Shown here one piece after another: positions 17,517-27,974 of a DNA stretch of 64,000 bases. A model generated the notes under the pieces. It was not told the origin of the DNA. It searched no databases and saw only the letters and a program-made list of their open reading frames with translations. Positions within the stretch are counted from its first letter, which is position 1. Every line of letters begins with the position of its first letter. A program made the translations under genes and the position numbers. The DNA comes from Arthrobacter sp. OY3WO11 (GTDB taxonomy: Bacteria; Actinomycetota; Actinomycetes; Actinomycetales; Micrococcaceae): contig NZ_LWLP01000001.1 in assembly GCF_001641125.1 (NCBI RefSeq), positions 830,147 to 894,146 of the forward strand, read 5' to 3'.

Positions 17517-19004
17517 ATGTCGCCTTCAAGCTGGAACCGCAAAGCCGCCGTCCCGCCGTCGTCCGCTGCCGCCCCTGAACTGGACGTCATCAGCTTGGGC
17601 CGCCGCGTGCGCCACCTGAGGAAGGCGGCAGGCCTGACGCTCGATGACCTGAGTGCCGCCGTCGGCACGGCGCCCAGCCAGCTGAGCCTGATCGAGAACG
17701 GCAAGCGTGAACCGAAACTGGGGCTGCTGCAGCAGCTGGCTGCGGCTCTGAATGTGGGCATCGACCAGCTCCTCGGGGCGGAGCCGCCCAGCCGCCGCGC
17801 AGCCCTGGAAATCGAGCTGGAACGGTACCAGCGGAGTCCGCTCTACGAGTCCCTGAACCTGCCCAAAATCCGCATCAGCTCGCGGCTTCCCATGGACGTG
17901 CTGGAGTCGATGGTGGGGTTGCAGCACGAGCTTGAGCGGAAGCTGAATGAACAGGTGGCAACCCCGGAGGAAGCCCGCCGTGCCAATGGCGAGCTGCGTG
18001 CCATGATGCGGGAACGGAACAACTATTTTCCGGAGTACGAGGCGGAAGCGCAGAAGGTCCTGGCCAGCGTGGGCCACACCACCGGGCCGCTGTCCCAGCA
18101 CGTCATCGCGGATATCGCCGCACATCTCGGGTTCAGCCTCCACCACGTGGGCGACTTGCCGCATTCAACGAGGTCCGTGACCGACCTGAAGAACCGCAGA
18201 ATTTACCTGACCCAGAACCAGCGGACGGACCATGACCCCCGATCGGTGCTGCTGCAGGCGCTGGGCCACTACGTCTTGGGGCACCAGACCCCGAAAAATT
18301 ATGGCGACTTCCTGATGCAGCGGGTGGCCACCAACTACTTTGCCGCGGCGCTGATGCTCCCCGAGCAGGCCACTGTGGACTTCCTGCAGAGGGCAAAGCA
18401 GGCCAAGGAGATTGCTGTCGAGGACATCCGGGACGCCTTTGCCGTTTCCTACGAAACCGCGGCGCACCGGTTCACCAACCTGGCCACGCAGCACCTGGAC
18501 ATCCGCACGCACTTCCAGAAGACCCACCAGAGCGGGATCATCTACAAGGCTTACGAGAACGACGGCGTGACGTTCCCGCAGGACCATACCGGCGCCATCG
18601 AGGGCCAGCCGTCGTGCAAGCAGTGGACGTCCCGGGTGGTGTTCGATGTGGCCGACAAGTTCCGCGCGTACAACCAGTACACGGACACCCCGGCCGGGAC
18701 GTACTGGTGCACTGCCCGGACGGAGCGCTCGGCCAACGGCGAATTCTCCCTTTCCGTCGGTGTCCCCTACGCGCACGTGAAATGGTTCCGTGGACGCGAC
18801 ACCACCGAACGGTCCAAGTCCACCTGCCCGGATGAGAACTGCTGCAAGCGGCCGCCGGCTGAACTGGCCACGGAGTGGGCCGGCAATGCGTGGCCGTCCG
18901 CCCGTGCCCATTCGCACCTGCTGGCCGCGATGCCGCCCGGGGCATTCCCTGGTGTGGACGAGACCGAGGTGTACAGCTTCCTGCAGGCGCACTCGGGGAG
19001 CTAA
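17517..19004 (+). CDS. ramB: RamB-family acetate-metabolism regulator (XRE HTH, short-chain fatty acyl regulator)
   Basis: A 495-residue regulator of the RamB family (C. glutamicum RamB, 474 residues, represses aceA/aceB and acetate genes). Domain order: XRE helix-turn-helix at about residues 28-85 ([21 protein letters not shown]), an IrrE/ImmA-like metalloprotease-fold domain at about 180-300 with [11 protein letters not shown] in place of HExxH, so it is probably catalytically inactive, and a short-chain fatty acyl regulator domain with a C-x4-CC cluster (CPDENCC). A TATTCT -10 (17505-17510) ends 6 bases before the ATG, implying a leaderless mRNA. Divergent from aceA. Confidence 0.92.
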   Translation: MSPSSWNRKAAVPPSSAAAPELDVISLGRRVRHLRKAAGLTLDDLSAAVGTAPSQLSLIENGKREPKLGLLQQLAAALNVGIDQLLGAEPPSRRAALEIELERYQRSPLYESLNLPKIRISSRLPMDVLESMVGLQHELERKLNEQVATPEEARRANGELRAMMRERNNYFPEYEAEAQKVLASVGHTTGPLSQHVIADIAAHLGFSLHHVGDLPHSTRSVTDLKNRRIYLTQNQRTDHDPRSVLLQALGHYVLGHQTPKNYGDFLMQRVATNYFAAALMLPEQATVDFLQRAKQAKEIAVEDIRDAFAVSYETAAHRFTNLATQHLDIRTHFQKTHQSGIIYKAYENDGVTFPQDHTGAIEGQPSCKQWTSRVVFDVADKFRAYNQYTDTPAGTYWCTARTERSANGEFSLSVGVPYAHVKWFRGRDTTERSKSTCPDENCCKRPPAELATEWAGNAWPSARAHSHLLAAMPPGAFPGVDETEVYSFLQAHSGS

Positions 19005-19107
19005 TCCCGGTTGCCCAAACGTATGGAAAACCGGCCGGAATCCGCATGCTGACCGCCGTTGGGCTTTTCCTCTGGTCCCAACTGCCGGCCAGGCGTAGAG
19101 TCCCTCC

Positions 19108-19458
19108 ATGGCACTGGATCCTGTTGAAACAAACCCCGGAAATTATCGGATTGCTTTCGAGAATGAGCGCGTCCGCGTGTTGGAGTACACGGACGAACCA
19201 GGGCATGCGACCTCCGAGCACAGCCACCCTGACAGCGTGATGATCACGCTGAGCTCGTTCCGCCGCCGTATCTCCACCAACGGGAGATCCATGGATGTGG
19301 AACTTCCGGCCGGAGTGGCCCGGTGGCTGCCCGCGCAGCACCATTCGGGCGAAAACACGGGTGACACAGGTACCCACACGTTCTTCATCGAGCTGAAAGA
19401 ATCAGCGGAGGTTCGGGCGGGAGCAACGGATGAACCGCTGGGACCGGCCGACTCCTGA
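19108..19458 (+). CDS. Cupin-like small cytoplasmic protein
   Basis: A 116-residue single-domain beta-barrel protein of cupin type. It has LEYTDEPGHATSEHSHPDSVMITLS (cupin motif 1, with H-x-H and a Glu) and AGVARWLPAQHHSGENTGDTGTHTFFIEL (motif 2), so a metal site is likely. Similar small cupins in actinobacteria have no assigned reaction. It is 103 bases downstream of ramB and convergent with the kinase gene; independent transcription is likely. Confidence 0.8.
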   Translation: MALDPVETNPGNYRIAFENERVRVLEYTDEPGHATSEHSHPDSVMITLSSFRRRISTNGRSMDVELPAGVARWLPAQHHSGENTGDTGTHTFFIELKESAEVRAGATDEPLGPADS

Positions 19459-19505
19459 CCAGGCAGCCACTACGGCGGTTGCAGCGCCTTTCGCGCCGTC
19501 CGAAA

Positions 19506-20378
19506 CTAGCGGGCGCCGCCCTGCCACAGCGCATCAAACGGGGCGCCGGACGCTACGCGGTTCCGGATCCCCGCGGTGACAAAATCCTTGGCAGTGCGGG
19601 CTGCTTCGAGAGGCGACGCGCCCTTGGCGAGTTCGGCGGTCACGGCGGCCGCCAGCGAGCAGCCGGCACCGGAAACGGCCACCTCGCCCACCTTGGGCGC
19701 GCTCAGGACTTCCAGGGTTTCGCCGTCGTAGAACACGTCGACGGCGTCCGGGCCTTCCAGCCGCACCCCGCCCTTGGCGAGCACGGCTGCGCCGCTGAGT
19801 TCATGGATGCGGACGGCGGCGGCCTTGAGGGACTCGACGTCGGTGATTTCCAGGCCGGACAGCGACTCGGCCTCGAAGTGGTTGGGCGTGACGAAGGTGG
19901 CCAGGGGCAGGATCTGTGCCTTGAGTGCCTGGTCCGTGTCCAGTGCGTGCCCCGGCTCCTGCCCCTTGCAGATGAGGACCGGATCCAGAACCACATTCTG
20001 GAATGAGTTTTCACCAAGCGCACCAGCCACCGTGGCGATCGTGGCGGGGCTGCCCAGCATTCCGATCTTGACGGTATCCAGCACCGGCCGGCCGGGCACG
20101 GACTCCCCGTCCAAGGCCGGACCGTACGCCGCCGTGGTCGCCTCCAACTGGTCCGAGATGACCTGCTGGTCCACCGGGACAAAGCGGTGGTTCCAGTTGT
20201 CGTTCGGGTTGAACGAGACGATGCAGGTCAGGTTGGCGATGCCAAAGACGCCGAGCTCCTGGAACGTCTTCAGGTCGGCCTGGGCGCCGGCGCCGCCGGT
20301 GGCTTCGGAACCGGCGATCGTCAGGACGACGGCGGGGGTGTCAGCGGGGGACTGGACATCAATGGAAGCGGAAGTCAT
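19506..20378 (-). CDS. pdxK: Pyridoxine/hydroxymethylpyrimidine kinase family protein (PdxK-type ThiD2)
   Basis: A 290-residue ribokinase-fold kinase. The start at 20378 (MTSASIDVQSPADTP) is chosen because PfkB/ThiD proteins begin a few residues before LTIAGSEATGGAGAQADLKTF; the frame extends upstream. It has VVLDPVLICKGQEPGH, FVTPNHFEAESLSGLEI and SGAGCSLAAAVTAELAKGA, the anion-hole GAGC motif. The spacing and the NPNDNWNH segment resemble Bacillus PdxK, which phosphorylates pyridoxine, pyridoxal and pyridoxamine, more than ThiD of thiamine synthesis. A hydroxymethylpyrimidine role cannot be excluded. Confidence 0.8.
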   Translation of the reverse strand: MTSASIDVQSPADTPAVVLTIAGSEATGGAGAQADLKTFQELGVFGIANLTCIVSFNPNDNWNHRFVPVDQQVISDQLEATTAAYGPALDGESVPGRPVLDTVKIGMLGSPATIATVAGALGENSFQNVVLDPVLICKGQEPGHALDTDQALKAQILPLATFVTPNHFEAESLSGLEITDVESLKAAAVRIHELSGAAVLAKGGVRLEGPDAVDVFYDGETLEVLSAPKVGEVAVSGAGCSLAAAVTAELAKGASPLEAARTAKDFVTAGIRNRVASGAPFDALWQGGAR

Positions 20379-20488
20379 GGCACCATCCTGCCATCCGGCG
20401 TCGAACACCCGCTTTGTGGTGCTGTACAGCATGTAGCCGTGGTGCTGGTCAGGGTTCCAAGGCCGCGGCTAGCGGCGGCGCGGCCGGT

Positions 20489-21406
20489 TCACGCCCTGCC
20501 CCTGGCAATCTGCTGAAGCGCACGGCCCAGTTCCGGCTGGCTGTAGACGAAGCCCGCGTCCAGCAGCTTCTCCGGCTGGACCCAGCGGCTCTTCAGGACC
20601 AGTTCCGTCTCTGTCCGGATCAATACGGCACCGAGCCGCAGCAGCCAAGCCGGAGTGGCGATGCCGAACCTGGCCCCGTATGCCCGGCGGACCATGCGCA
20701 TCAGCTCGCGGTTGTCCACCACATCCGGCGACGCAACATTCACCGGGCCGGTGATGTCCTTCCGGGCATGCAGGAAACGGACACACCGGTACAGATCCTC
20801 CACATGGATCCAGCTGAACTTCTGTGTGCCCGGTCCCATCCAGCCGCCCAAACCCATCCGGGCAAGGATGGCGAAGGGCCGCAGTGCTCCTCCTCCCGGG
20901 CCCAGGACGATGGAGATCCGCAACGGGACCTTGCGTGTCCCCGGGGTAACAGCGGCTGCAAGTTCGGCTTCCCACGCGCGGGCAACATCCACCGAAAATC
21001 CCGTGCCCAGTTCGCCGTCGCGTTCGGTTTGCGGGCCATCCATGGCATGGCGGTAGATGGTGCCGGTGCTCGCATTGAGCCAGGTCGACGGCGGCTCCCG
21101 GCACAGTGCGACGGCACGGCCAAGTGCCGCTGTAGTGGAAACGCGGGACTCCCGTATGGCTGCCTTGTTCCGGGCGCTGTAGCGGCAGGAGACGGAGCGT
21201 CCGGCGAGGTTCACGAGAAGCTCCGCGCCGTCCAGCACCTGGGCCAGGCGGGCGTCGTCGTCATCCCACGTGGCCGACGGCGAACCCTTGGCGCCTCTGC
21301 GGCCAATCGTGCGCACGGTCCAGCCGTCCTTCTCGAACCGGACCCGGAAATATCTGCCGATGAATCCGGAAGCTCCGGCCAGTACCACCGTTCTGGTGCC
21401 GCTCAT
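20489..21406 (-). CDS. NAD-dependent epimerase-like protein (TIGR01777/DUF1731 family)
   Basis: A 305-residue extended short-chain-dehydrogenase-fold protein. The Rossmann loop GASGFIGRYFRVRF is at residues 11-24, and the active-site area reads WLNASTGTIYRHAMDGPQTE, with Tyr present but the usual Y-x3-K broken (YRHAM). The C-terminal DUF1731 extension contains ALLLKSRWVQPEKLLDAGF-like helices. The family resembles plant-type cell-division inhibitor SulA homologues by annotation, with no proven reaction. It lies 27 bases downstream of the TetR gene on the same strand, probably in one operon under that regulator. Confidence 0.85.
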   Translation of the reverse strand: MSGTRTVVLAGASGFIGRYFRVRFEKDGWTVRTIGRRGAKGSPSATWDDDDARLAQVLDGAELLVNLAGRSVSCRYSARNKAAIRESRVSTTAALGRAVALCREPPSTWLNASTGTIYRHAMDGPQTERDGELGTGFSVDVARAWEAELAAAVTPGTRKVPLRISIVLGPGGGALRPFAILARMGLGGWMGPGTQKFSWIHVEDLYRCVRFLHARKDITGPVNVASPDVVDNRELMRMVRRAYGARFGIATPAWLLRLGAVLIRTETELVLKSRWVQPEKLLDAGFVYSQPELGRALQQIARGRA

Positions 21407-21433
21407 TGTCCCCCCAATGTGTTGTTTCGGTAT

Positions 21434-22090
21434 TTAGCCGCGGATGCTGCGGCTCAGGCTCAGGAAGTCATCCAGGATCTTGCCGACCCCCGGGATCCGT
21501 GCCAGTGAGAGTCCCCTGGTGACCAGCGGGACGGCGCCGTCCACCAGCCGCCTGGTCCGCTGCTGCCCTTCGGAGTTGTCGTAGACCCAGAAGAGGGTGA
21601 CAGCCATGTAACAAAGCCACAGCAGTTCCGGAAGATCGGACCTGAGCTTTTTCGGTGCCGGCGGTTTCGCGGCCCCAACCGCCGTGCGGAAGATGTCCAG
21701 CGACGCTTCGCGGGCCGCCGTCGACCCTGCTGCGAAGGGATTTACCGGGGACGTCGGGCGGATGGCGGTGGCTATGAAGTCGCCGCCAAACCGGTGGTAG
21801 GGGGCCATGGCATCCAATCCCGTGTGGAGGGTGGCCCGGAGCCGACTGGTGAGGTCGGTGGCATCCTTGAGTGCTTCGGCGGCCCTGGCAGCGTGCTCCG
21901 CCTGTACCTGCAGATACAGCTCCTGGACCAGGTCATCCTTGGACGCGAAGTAGTAGTAGGCATTGCCCACCGAGATCCCGGCCTCGGCCGCGATAGCCCG
22001 CATGGTGGTCTTGGCGAAGCCGATCTCCCGGAACATGCGCAGTGCGACGCCAGCCACCAGCTGGCGCGTCTGCTCGCTCTTTACGGTCAT
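21434..22090 (-). CDS. TetR/AcrR-family regulator with paired operators
   Basis: A 218-residue TetR repressor. The helix-turn-helix is MRAIAAEAGISVGNAYYYFASKDDLV at about residues 27-53, and the C-terminal domain is alpha-helical with no recognised ligand motif. It is first in an apparent two-gene operon with the epimerase-like gene. Two near-identical 14-base palindromes lie 16-59 bases upstream of its ATG, which strongly suggests autoregulation; they also lie 123-166 bases before the divergent transporter, so control of that gene is possible (inference). Confidence 0.9.
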   Translation of the reverse strand: MTVKSEQTRQLVAGVALRMFREIGFAKTTMRAIAAEAGISVGNAYYYFASKDDLVQELYLQVQAEHAARAAEALKDATDLTSRLRATLHTGLDAMAPYHRFGGDFIATAIRPTSPVNPFAAGSTAAREASLDIFRTAVGAAKPPAPKKLRSDLPELLWLCYMAVTLFWVYDNSEGQQRTRRLVDGAVPLVTRGLSLARIPGVGKILDDFLSLSRSIRG

Positions 22091-22105
22091 GGACTTACCT
22101 CAAAT

Positions 22106-22149
22106 TTGAACGTGTTCAAGAAAAGTACCACAGATTTGAACACGTTCAG
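22106..22149. promoter_or_regulatory. Paired TetR-type operators
   Basis: TTGAACGTGTTCAA (22106-22119) and TTGAACACGTTCAG (22136-22149) are two copies of an inverted TTGAAC-N2-GTTCAA site, spaced 30 bases start to start, about three helical turns. The second copy has one arm mismatch. They flank the probable promoter of the TetR gene, so two dimers could bind on one DNA face. Recognition by this TetR protein is inferred from location and symmetry. Confidence 0.75.
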
Positions 22150-22271
22150 ATTGGGCTCATCAGGCTACCGCACGGCAGCCGCTCCCGCAGTGGGAGAATT
22201 GGGGGACAGTGCTAATACAGCCGGCCCCGCTCTCCGGGTACCGAGCGAACCACTACGAACGGACCTCCGCA

Positions 22272-23015
22272 ATGACCTCAGCTTCAGGCCACCACGCCCT
22301 GCCCCACACCCCTCCGGCTCCGGACCGCTCGCGGTTCGCCTCGATCGGATCCCCGTACTTCGGCATCATGCTTTCGATCATGGCGGTTGTGCTGATCCTG
22401 TCCAACATCGGGGCGTCCAAGGGAGTGGCCATCGGGCCGATCATCACCGACGGCGGCTTCTTCCTCTTCCCGCTGGCGTACATCCTGGGCGACGTCATCA
22501 GCGAGGTCTACGGCTTCAAAGTGGCTCGCAAAGCCATCCTCACCACCTTCGGGCTGTCCGTCTTCGCATCGCTCTGCTACTGGGCGATCATTGCCCTTCC
22601 CGGGTTCGATGACGAGTTCGGAATCTCCAAGCAGGCGGCCCTGGAGGGCGCGCTCGGCCCGGTTCCGCAGATTGTGCTGGCGTCGCTGCTGGCCTTCCTG
22701 GCCGGGCAGACCATCAACTCCTGGATCATGGTGCGGATGAAGGCGCGCTCCGGCGAGAAGTCCCTGTGGGCCCGCATCATGGGTTCCTCAGTGGCCGGCG
22801 AGTTCGTGGACACACTGATCTTCTGCAGCATCGCCGCCTCGGTGATCGGAATAACCGATGCCGCGACATTTGTGAACTACGTGGTGGTGGGCTTTGTGTA
22901 CAAGACCCTGGTGGAGTTCATCCTGGTCCCGGTGACGTCGCTGGTGATCCGGTGGGTGAAGAAGCGCGAACCGAGCTACGGGGTCCCGACGGCAGCGGTG
23001 ACGAGCGCCGCGTAG
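22272..23015 (+). CDS. yhhQ: Queuosine precursor transporter (YhhQ/VUT family)
   Basis: A 247-residue membrane protein of the VUT/YhhQ family (COG1738). It has about six hydrophobic helices with the diagnostic FLFPLAYILGDVISEVYGFKVARKAIL loop region and FVDTLIFCSIAASVIGI. The start at 22272 is taken because it begins MTSASGHHALPHTPP after CCTCCGCA; a longer frame from 22209 is possible. E. coli YhhQ imports queuine precursors. The tgt gene lies 1 kb away in the window, so queuine salvage is a reasonable reading. Confidence 0.88.
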   Translation: MTSASGHHALPHTPPAPDRSRFASIGSPYFGIMLSIMAVVLILSNIGASKGVAIGPIITDGGFFLFPLAYILGDVISEVYGFKVARKAILTTFGLSVFASLCYWAIIALPGFDDEFGISKQAALEGALGPVPQIVLASLLAFLAGQTINSWIMVRMKARSGEKSLWARIMGSSVAGEFVDTLIFCSIAASVIGITDAATFVNYVVVGFVYKTLVEFILVPVTSLVIRWVKKREPSYGVPTAAVTSAA

Positions 23016-23052
23016 CCGCCGCCCGGCGTCGTACTTTCCACCTGCAGCGAGA

Positions 23053-23119
23053 TCGCCGGAAAGTTGCGGGCTCGCCGGAACGCACCGGCGAACTCGCCCC
23101 GTTCCGGCGATTTCGGCGA
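23053..23119. repeat. Intergenic nested palindrome, family B copy 1
   Basis: An inner pair TCGCCGGAACG (23072-23082) / CGTTCCGGCGA (23100-23110) nests inside an outer imperfect pair TCGCCGGAAA (23053-23062) / TTTCGGCGA (23111-23119), with a further CACCGGCGA in the loop. The TCGCCGGAAC arm recurs at 47030-47087. It lies between the transporter gene and the convergent hydrolase gene, and may stop transcription from either side. No T-run is seen. Confidence 0.65.
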
Positions 23120-23158
23120 CTTGGTTACGCCGGGACGGCTGCCGGGATGCCCCGGGGG

Positions 23159-23908
23159 TCAGCCCTTGAGCGTCCCGTCGAGCAGGGCCCGCAGTTCCCG
23201 GAAGTGCCGTTCCGTCGCCTCCTCGTGGAAGGCTGAGGTGTCGGCCATGGAGTAGCCATGGGATGCGCCGCTGTAGACCTGGTTGGATGACGCAAGGCCC
23301 GCCGCGTCGAGGGCCTTGCCCAGTCGGGCCACGGCGTCGGGCGCCATGCTCTGGTCATGGTCGGCGTGGCCGAACACGAACCGTGCCTTTGCCCTGCCCA
23401 GCCCCAGATCCGGGCTGTCGGGCTCGTCTGTTGCAAGCCCGCCGCCATGGAATCCGCCACAGGCTGCCACCGCTTCCGGGTGTGCCGTGGCGGTGCGCAC
23501 CGCCAGCCTGGCTCCCATGCAGTAGCCGAACGTGCCGATGGGACCCGGCGCAACGCCGTCGAGCGTTCCAAGGGCCGCAACCCACGCATCTATGTCCGGC
23601 AGCGCCTTGTCTGTGGTGAGGCGGCCCACCCGGGGAAAGGCCGCCTTGCCGGCCGCCTGCCTGCCCTCCGGGGTGGTCATGTCCCCGCGCGGTGCCAGCT
23701 CCGCGGCCGTCCCTTCGCGGTAGAAGACGTTCGGTGCCAGGACCACATAGCCCCAGTCGGCAACGCGCTGGGCCATGTCCCCGATGCGCGGGCGCAGGCC
23801 GAAGGCGTCCATGTACAGGATGACGCCGGGGAAGGGGCCGCCGCCGGTGGACGGGCGGGCCACCAGGGCCTCGGCAGTGCCTTCAGCAGCAGGGATCTGG
23901 ATCAGCAT
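23159..23908 (-). CDS. Dienelactone hydrolase-family alpha/beta hydrolase
   Basis: A 249-residue alpha/beta hydrolase. The DLH-family nucleophile is in GTFGYCMGARLAVRTA, where Cys replaces Ser in the nucleophile elbow (G-Y-C-M-G) as in dienelactone hydrolases. His and Asp candidates are in VFGHADHDQSMAP and YSGASHGYSMAD. It hydrolyses a lactone or ester; the substrate is unknown. It separates the queuosine transporter gene from tgt and reads towards the transporter gene; the link to queuine salvage, if any, is not evident. Confidence 0.86.
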   Translation of the reverse strand: MLIQIPAAEGTAEALVARPSTGGGPFPGVILYMDAFGLRPRIGDMAQRVADWGYVVLAPNVFYREGTAAELAPRGDMTTPEGRQAAGKAAFPRVGRLTTDKALPDIDAWVAALGTLDGVAPGPIGTFGYCMGARLAVRTATAHPEAVAACGGFHGGGLATDEPDSPDLGLGRAKARFVFGHADHDQSMAPDAVARLGKALDAAGLASSNQVYSGASHGYSMADTSAFHEEATERHFRELRALLDGTLKG

Positions 23909-24016
23909 CGGGTCAGGATACCGGAACAGCTGACGACGGCGGTCCTCCAGCGGCGTGCGCCGCTTGGCTGCGCGTGCGGCCGCTTGCGTGCGGCCGGCTA
24001 AGGGCCGCCGGGCAGG

Positions 24017-25441
<1,425 letters not shown>

Positions 25442-26170
25442 TCAGCTGACCGGTTCGGTTGAGGGGTAGTTCTCAGCCCGCCAGGCATCCCAGGAGGAGC
25501 GTACCGATTCGAGCCTGGCGGCGCCCAGGTCGTAGGTGGAGGCGATGACCAGGGAGCCTTCGCCTTCCTCGCGCACGTCCTTGATGGCGGGATGGTCGGC
25601 CACCACCAGGAGTCCCTCCCCATGCTCGGCATAGTTGTGGACAGTGAGGCCCACCTGGTGGCTGGTCCGGTACCAGACCTTGCCGCTGATCTCCTCACCG
25701 GTCCCCAGCCTCACCTGGTAGTTCTGGCCCGGCGCCGGGACGTCGGTAAGCCCGAGTTTCTCGATCGCGGAGCCCTCCCCTTCCGTGAGATGCAGGAAGA
25801 GGGTGTGGCGTTTGCCGTGGGGATGGCGTTCCAGGGCGAAACGGAGCTGCTGCAGGAACGTAAGCCAGCCCTGGGTGATGTCCTCGTCCCAGGCAGCCCA
25901 TTCGGAATCGTGGTCCAGCGCCCCGCGGGTCACGCTGACCTGCGTTCCGTTAGGCACGGGCTTCAACTCAAAGACGTCCCCGCCATGGACGGTCAGGCTG
26001 GTGTGGTCAGGCGACTCCTCAACATCGCCGGAGAAGTAGATCTCCTTGATCTCGGAGTCCAGGTCCTCTGCCTGCCAGCCATGCCATTGGGCTACTTTGG
26101 ACGGTTCACGCAGCATGGTCCAGACCTGCGGCGCGTCGGCGTTGATCACTACGCTGAGATTGTTCGTCAT
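25442..26170 (-). CDS. SRPBCC (AHSA1-like) domain protein
   Basis: A 242-residue START/SRPBCC-fold protein of the Aha1-like group. It begins MTNNLSVVINADAPQVWTMLREPSKVAQWHGW and includes TRGALDHDSEWAAWDEDITQGWLTFLQQLRFALE, the family pattern; the C-terminal half appears to be a second related domain. Aha1-like proteins bind small hydrophobic ligands or assist chaperones; none is evident here. It is 69 bases upstream of tgt on the same strand and may be co-transcribed with it. Confidence 0.8.
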   Translation of the reverse strand: MTNNLSVVINADAPQVWTMLREPSKVAQWHGWQAEDLDSEIKEIYFSGDVEESPDHTSLTVHGGDVFELKPVPNGTQVSVTRGALDHDSEWAAWDEDITQGWLTFLQQLRFALERHPHGKRHTLFLHLTEGEGSAIEKLGLTDVPAPGQNYQVRLGTGEEISGKVWYRTSHQVGLTVHNYAEHGEGLLVVADHPAIKDVREEGEGSLVIASTYDLGAARLESVRSSWDAWRAENYPSTEPVS

Positions 26171-26252
26171 AGCCCCGAATGTACAACTCCGGCACGGCGC
26201 CGGGTAGGGGCAATTTTCCCAACCGGGCGCCGTGCCCAAAAGTCAGGCACCC

Positions 26253-27272
26253 TCAGGCGCGGACGGCCTCAAGCTCGTTGCTGATGCGCCGCTCCAGCTC
26301 GACCATCCCGATGGTTTCGGAGCCGCCGTGGGCACGCAGGAACAGCAGGGACTCCAGCCGCAGCAGCCGCCATTCACGCTCGGCGTCATGGTTGGAGTTG
26401 TCGATGGAGCGGAAAATTTCCTTGTCGTACAGGTTGGGCTCATTGAGCGAGCGCTGCCGTACCTTGGCAGCCATCCTGGCCTTGAATGGGTCCGTTTCCT
26501 GGTTTTCCGGGGTCCGGATCAGCTTCTCGTATACCTCGGCCCGTTCCGGCTGGCCGTTCTGGCGGCAGATGTAGCTGGAGAGCGCCAGGGATGCTTCCAC
26601 GGATGCCCACCGGCCGGGGTTCCCGTCGAAGGGGAGGACGTTGAGGAGGTCGGCCACGGCCAGCGAGCCCTCGGCGTCCTTGAGCGTGATGAAGAGCTCG
26701 TGGGCGAGGTCGCTCAGGTCCTTCAGGCAGCTGCCGGACTTGAAGTTGACACCCTTGGCCAGCCGGTCGGACAGCAACAGGACGCCCATCGCATCGGGAT
26801 GTGCCTCCGCCGCACCTTCCACAACGGACTCCGGGGTACCCTGCGGCGCTGGAATCAGGGCCAGGTCCTCTTCGCTGGGTCCGCTGAGGGCCGGCGGTAC
26901 CGGAGGAAGGGGAGGCACGACGACGGCTGGAGCGGGGGCAGCGGGCGCCGGCTCTTCGCGGAGCTGCCTGGGCTGCTCCTGCCCTGCGTTTTGCCCTGCC
27001 TCAGGCGCTGGGCGGGCCGCCCGCGGAAGCTGGGTGACGGCGTCGGGGTTTCCGTCCACCACGGTCACGGTGGTGCCCACCGCGATGCGCAGGGTTCCGC
27101 CGCCGGTAAGGCTGGCGAGCACCAGCGCGGGTGCTCCAAAGTCGTCCCGCTCCAGCTCCACCTGATGGACTTCTGCCGTCCGCTCGCCGTCGGGCAGGAC
27201 AATGTGGGTGCCGGTGGTCAGAGATCCAGCCTGCTGTTCAAGATGGTGCCTGGCGGCTGGTGTTTCGGTCAT
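26253..27272 (-). CDS. DUF6707-like hypothetical protein
   Basis: A 339-residue protein I recognise only as an uncharacterised actinobacterial family that some databases call DUF6707. Residues about 1-80 are a small beta-rich domain. Residues 85-150 are a Pro/Ala-rich low-complexity linker (PAPAAPAPAVVVPPLPP). The C-terminal 190 residues are helical and acidic, with HAEREWRLLRLESLLFLRAHGG near the end. No signal peptide, membrane segment or catalytic motif is apparent. It is probably a helical protein-interaction domain (inference). Confidence 0.6.
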   Translation of the reverse strand: MTETPAARHHLEQQAGSLTTGTHIVLPDGERTAEVHQVELERDDFGAPALVLASLTGGGTLRIAVGTTVTVVDGNPDAVTQLPRAARPAPEAGQNAGQEQPRQLREEPAPAAPAPAVVVPPLPPVPPALSGPSEEDLALIPAPQGTPESVVEGAAEAHPDAMGVLLLSDRLAKGVNFKSGSCLKDLSDLAHELFITLKDAEGSLAVADLLNVLPFDGNPGRWASVEASLALSSYICRQNGQPERAEVYEKLIRTPENQETDPFKARMAAKVRQRSLNEPNLYDKEIFRSIDNSNHDAEREWRLLRLESLLFLRAHGGSETIGMVELERRISNELEAVRA

Positions 27273-27359
27273 GGGAGTCCTTAGGTTCTCTTGCGGTCCG
27301 CCCTACAGTCTACAAAGACGCGCACCTAAAATCGGGGACCCCCAGGTTCCGGCGTGATG

Positions 27360-27899
27360 TCAGAAGCCAACACCGGCGAAGGCCAGCGCCTGGCGGATGA
27401 GGCTGCCGCGGCCGCCGACGAACTCCATTTGGACGCCGGGGCTGAGGACTTCCTCAGGGGTCATCCAGGTCAATTCGAGGGCGTCCTGGCGGGGCTCGCA
27501 TTCACCCGTAACCGGGATGACGTAAGCCAGGGCCACGGCGTGTTGCCGCTCGTCCGTGAAGCCGGTCTGGGACGGCGCAGGGAAGTATTCCGCCACGGTG
27601 AAGGGGACAGGGCTGATGGGAAGTTGCGGGAACGCCAGCGGTCCCAGGTCCTTTTCCATATGCCGCAGCAGGGCAGCGCGGATGGTTTCGCGGTAAATGA
27701 CGCGGCCCGAGACCAGGGACCGGACCATGGTCCCGTCCTCGTCAGCCTGGAGCAGGGTTCCCACCTCGTTGACGAAGCCCAGCGGGTCCAGCCTGACCGG
27801 CACAGCCTCCACGTAGACCATGGGCAGCCGCCCGCGTGCCTCAAAGAGGTCTTCTTCGGAGAGCCAGCCGGGATTCGGGTCAGGGGTGCGCACGTTCAT
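27360..27899 (-). CDS. NUDIX-like family protein (DUF4916)
   Basis: A 179-residue protein with the overall layout of NUDIX hydrolases (VYVEAVPVRLDPLGFVNEVG, then a helix and PVPFTVAEYFPAPS). The canonical G-x5-E-x7-REUxEE box is not intact: the corresponding segment has RETIRAALLRHMEKDLGPL, so classical NUDIX metal catalysis is questionable. The family is annotated in actinobacteria as DUF4916. Substrate unknown. It is 76 bases from the VOC-family gene upstream on the same strand. Confidence 0.75.
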   Translation of the reverse strand: MNVRTPDPNPGWLSEEDLFEARGRLPMVYVEAVPVRLDPLGFVNEVGTLLQADEDGTMVRSLVSGRVIYRETIRAALLRHMEKDLGPLAFPQLPISPVPFTVAEYFPAPSQTGFTDERQHAVALAYVIPVTGECEPRQDALELTWMTPEEVLSPGVQMEFVGGRGSLIRQALAFAGVGF

Positions 27900-27974
27900 G
27901 GTTAAGTTCTACCCCATGGGACGCTGCGTGACGGGTGGGACTCAGCTGCCGGCGGAATGCGTCGGTTCTTCCTC

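Noticed and set aside
23053..23119. Considered a tRNA-like or small regulatory RNA because of nested stems.
   Set aside because: The stems are short palindromic repeats that recur at 47030; no acceptor or T-loop pattern, no promoter.
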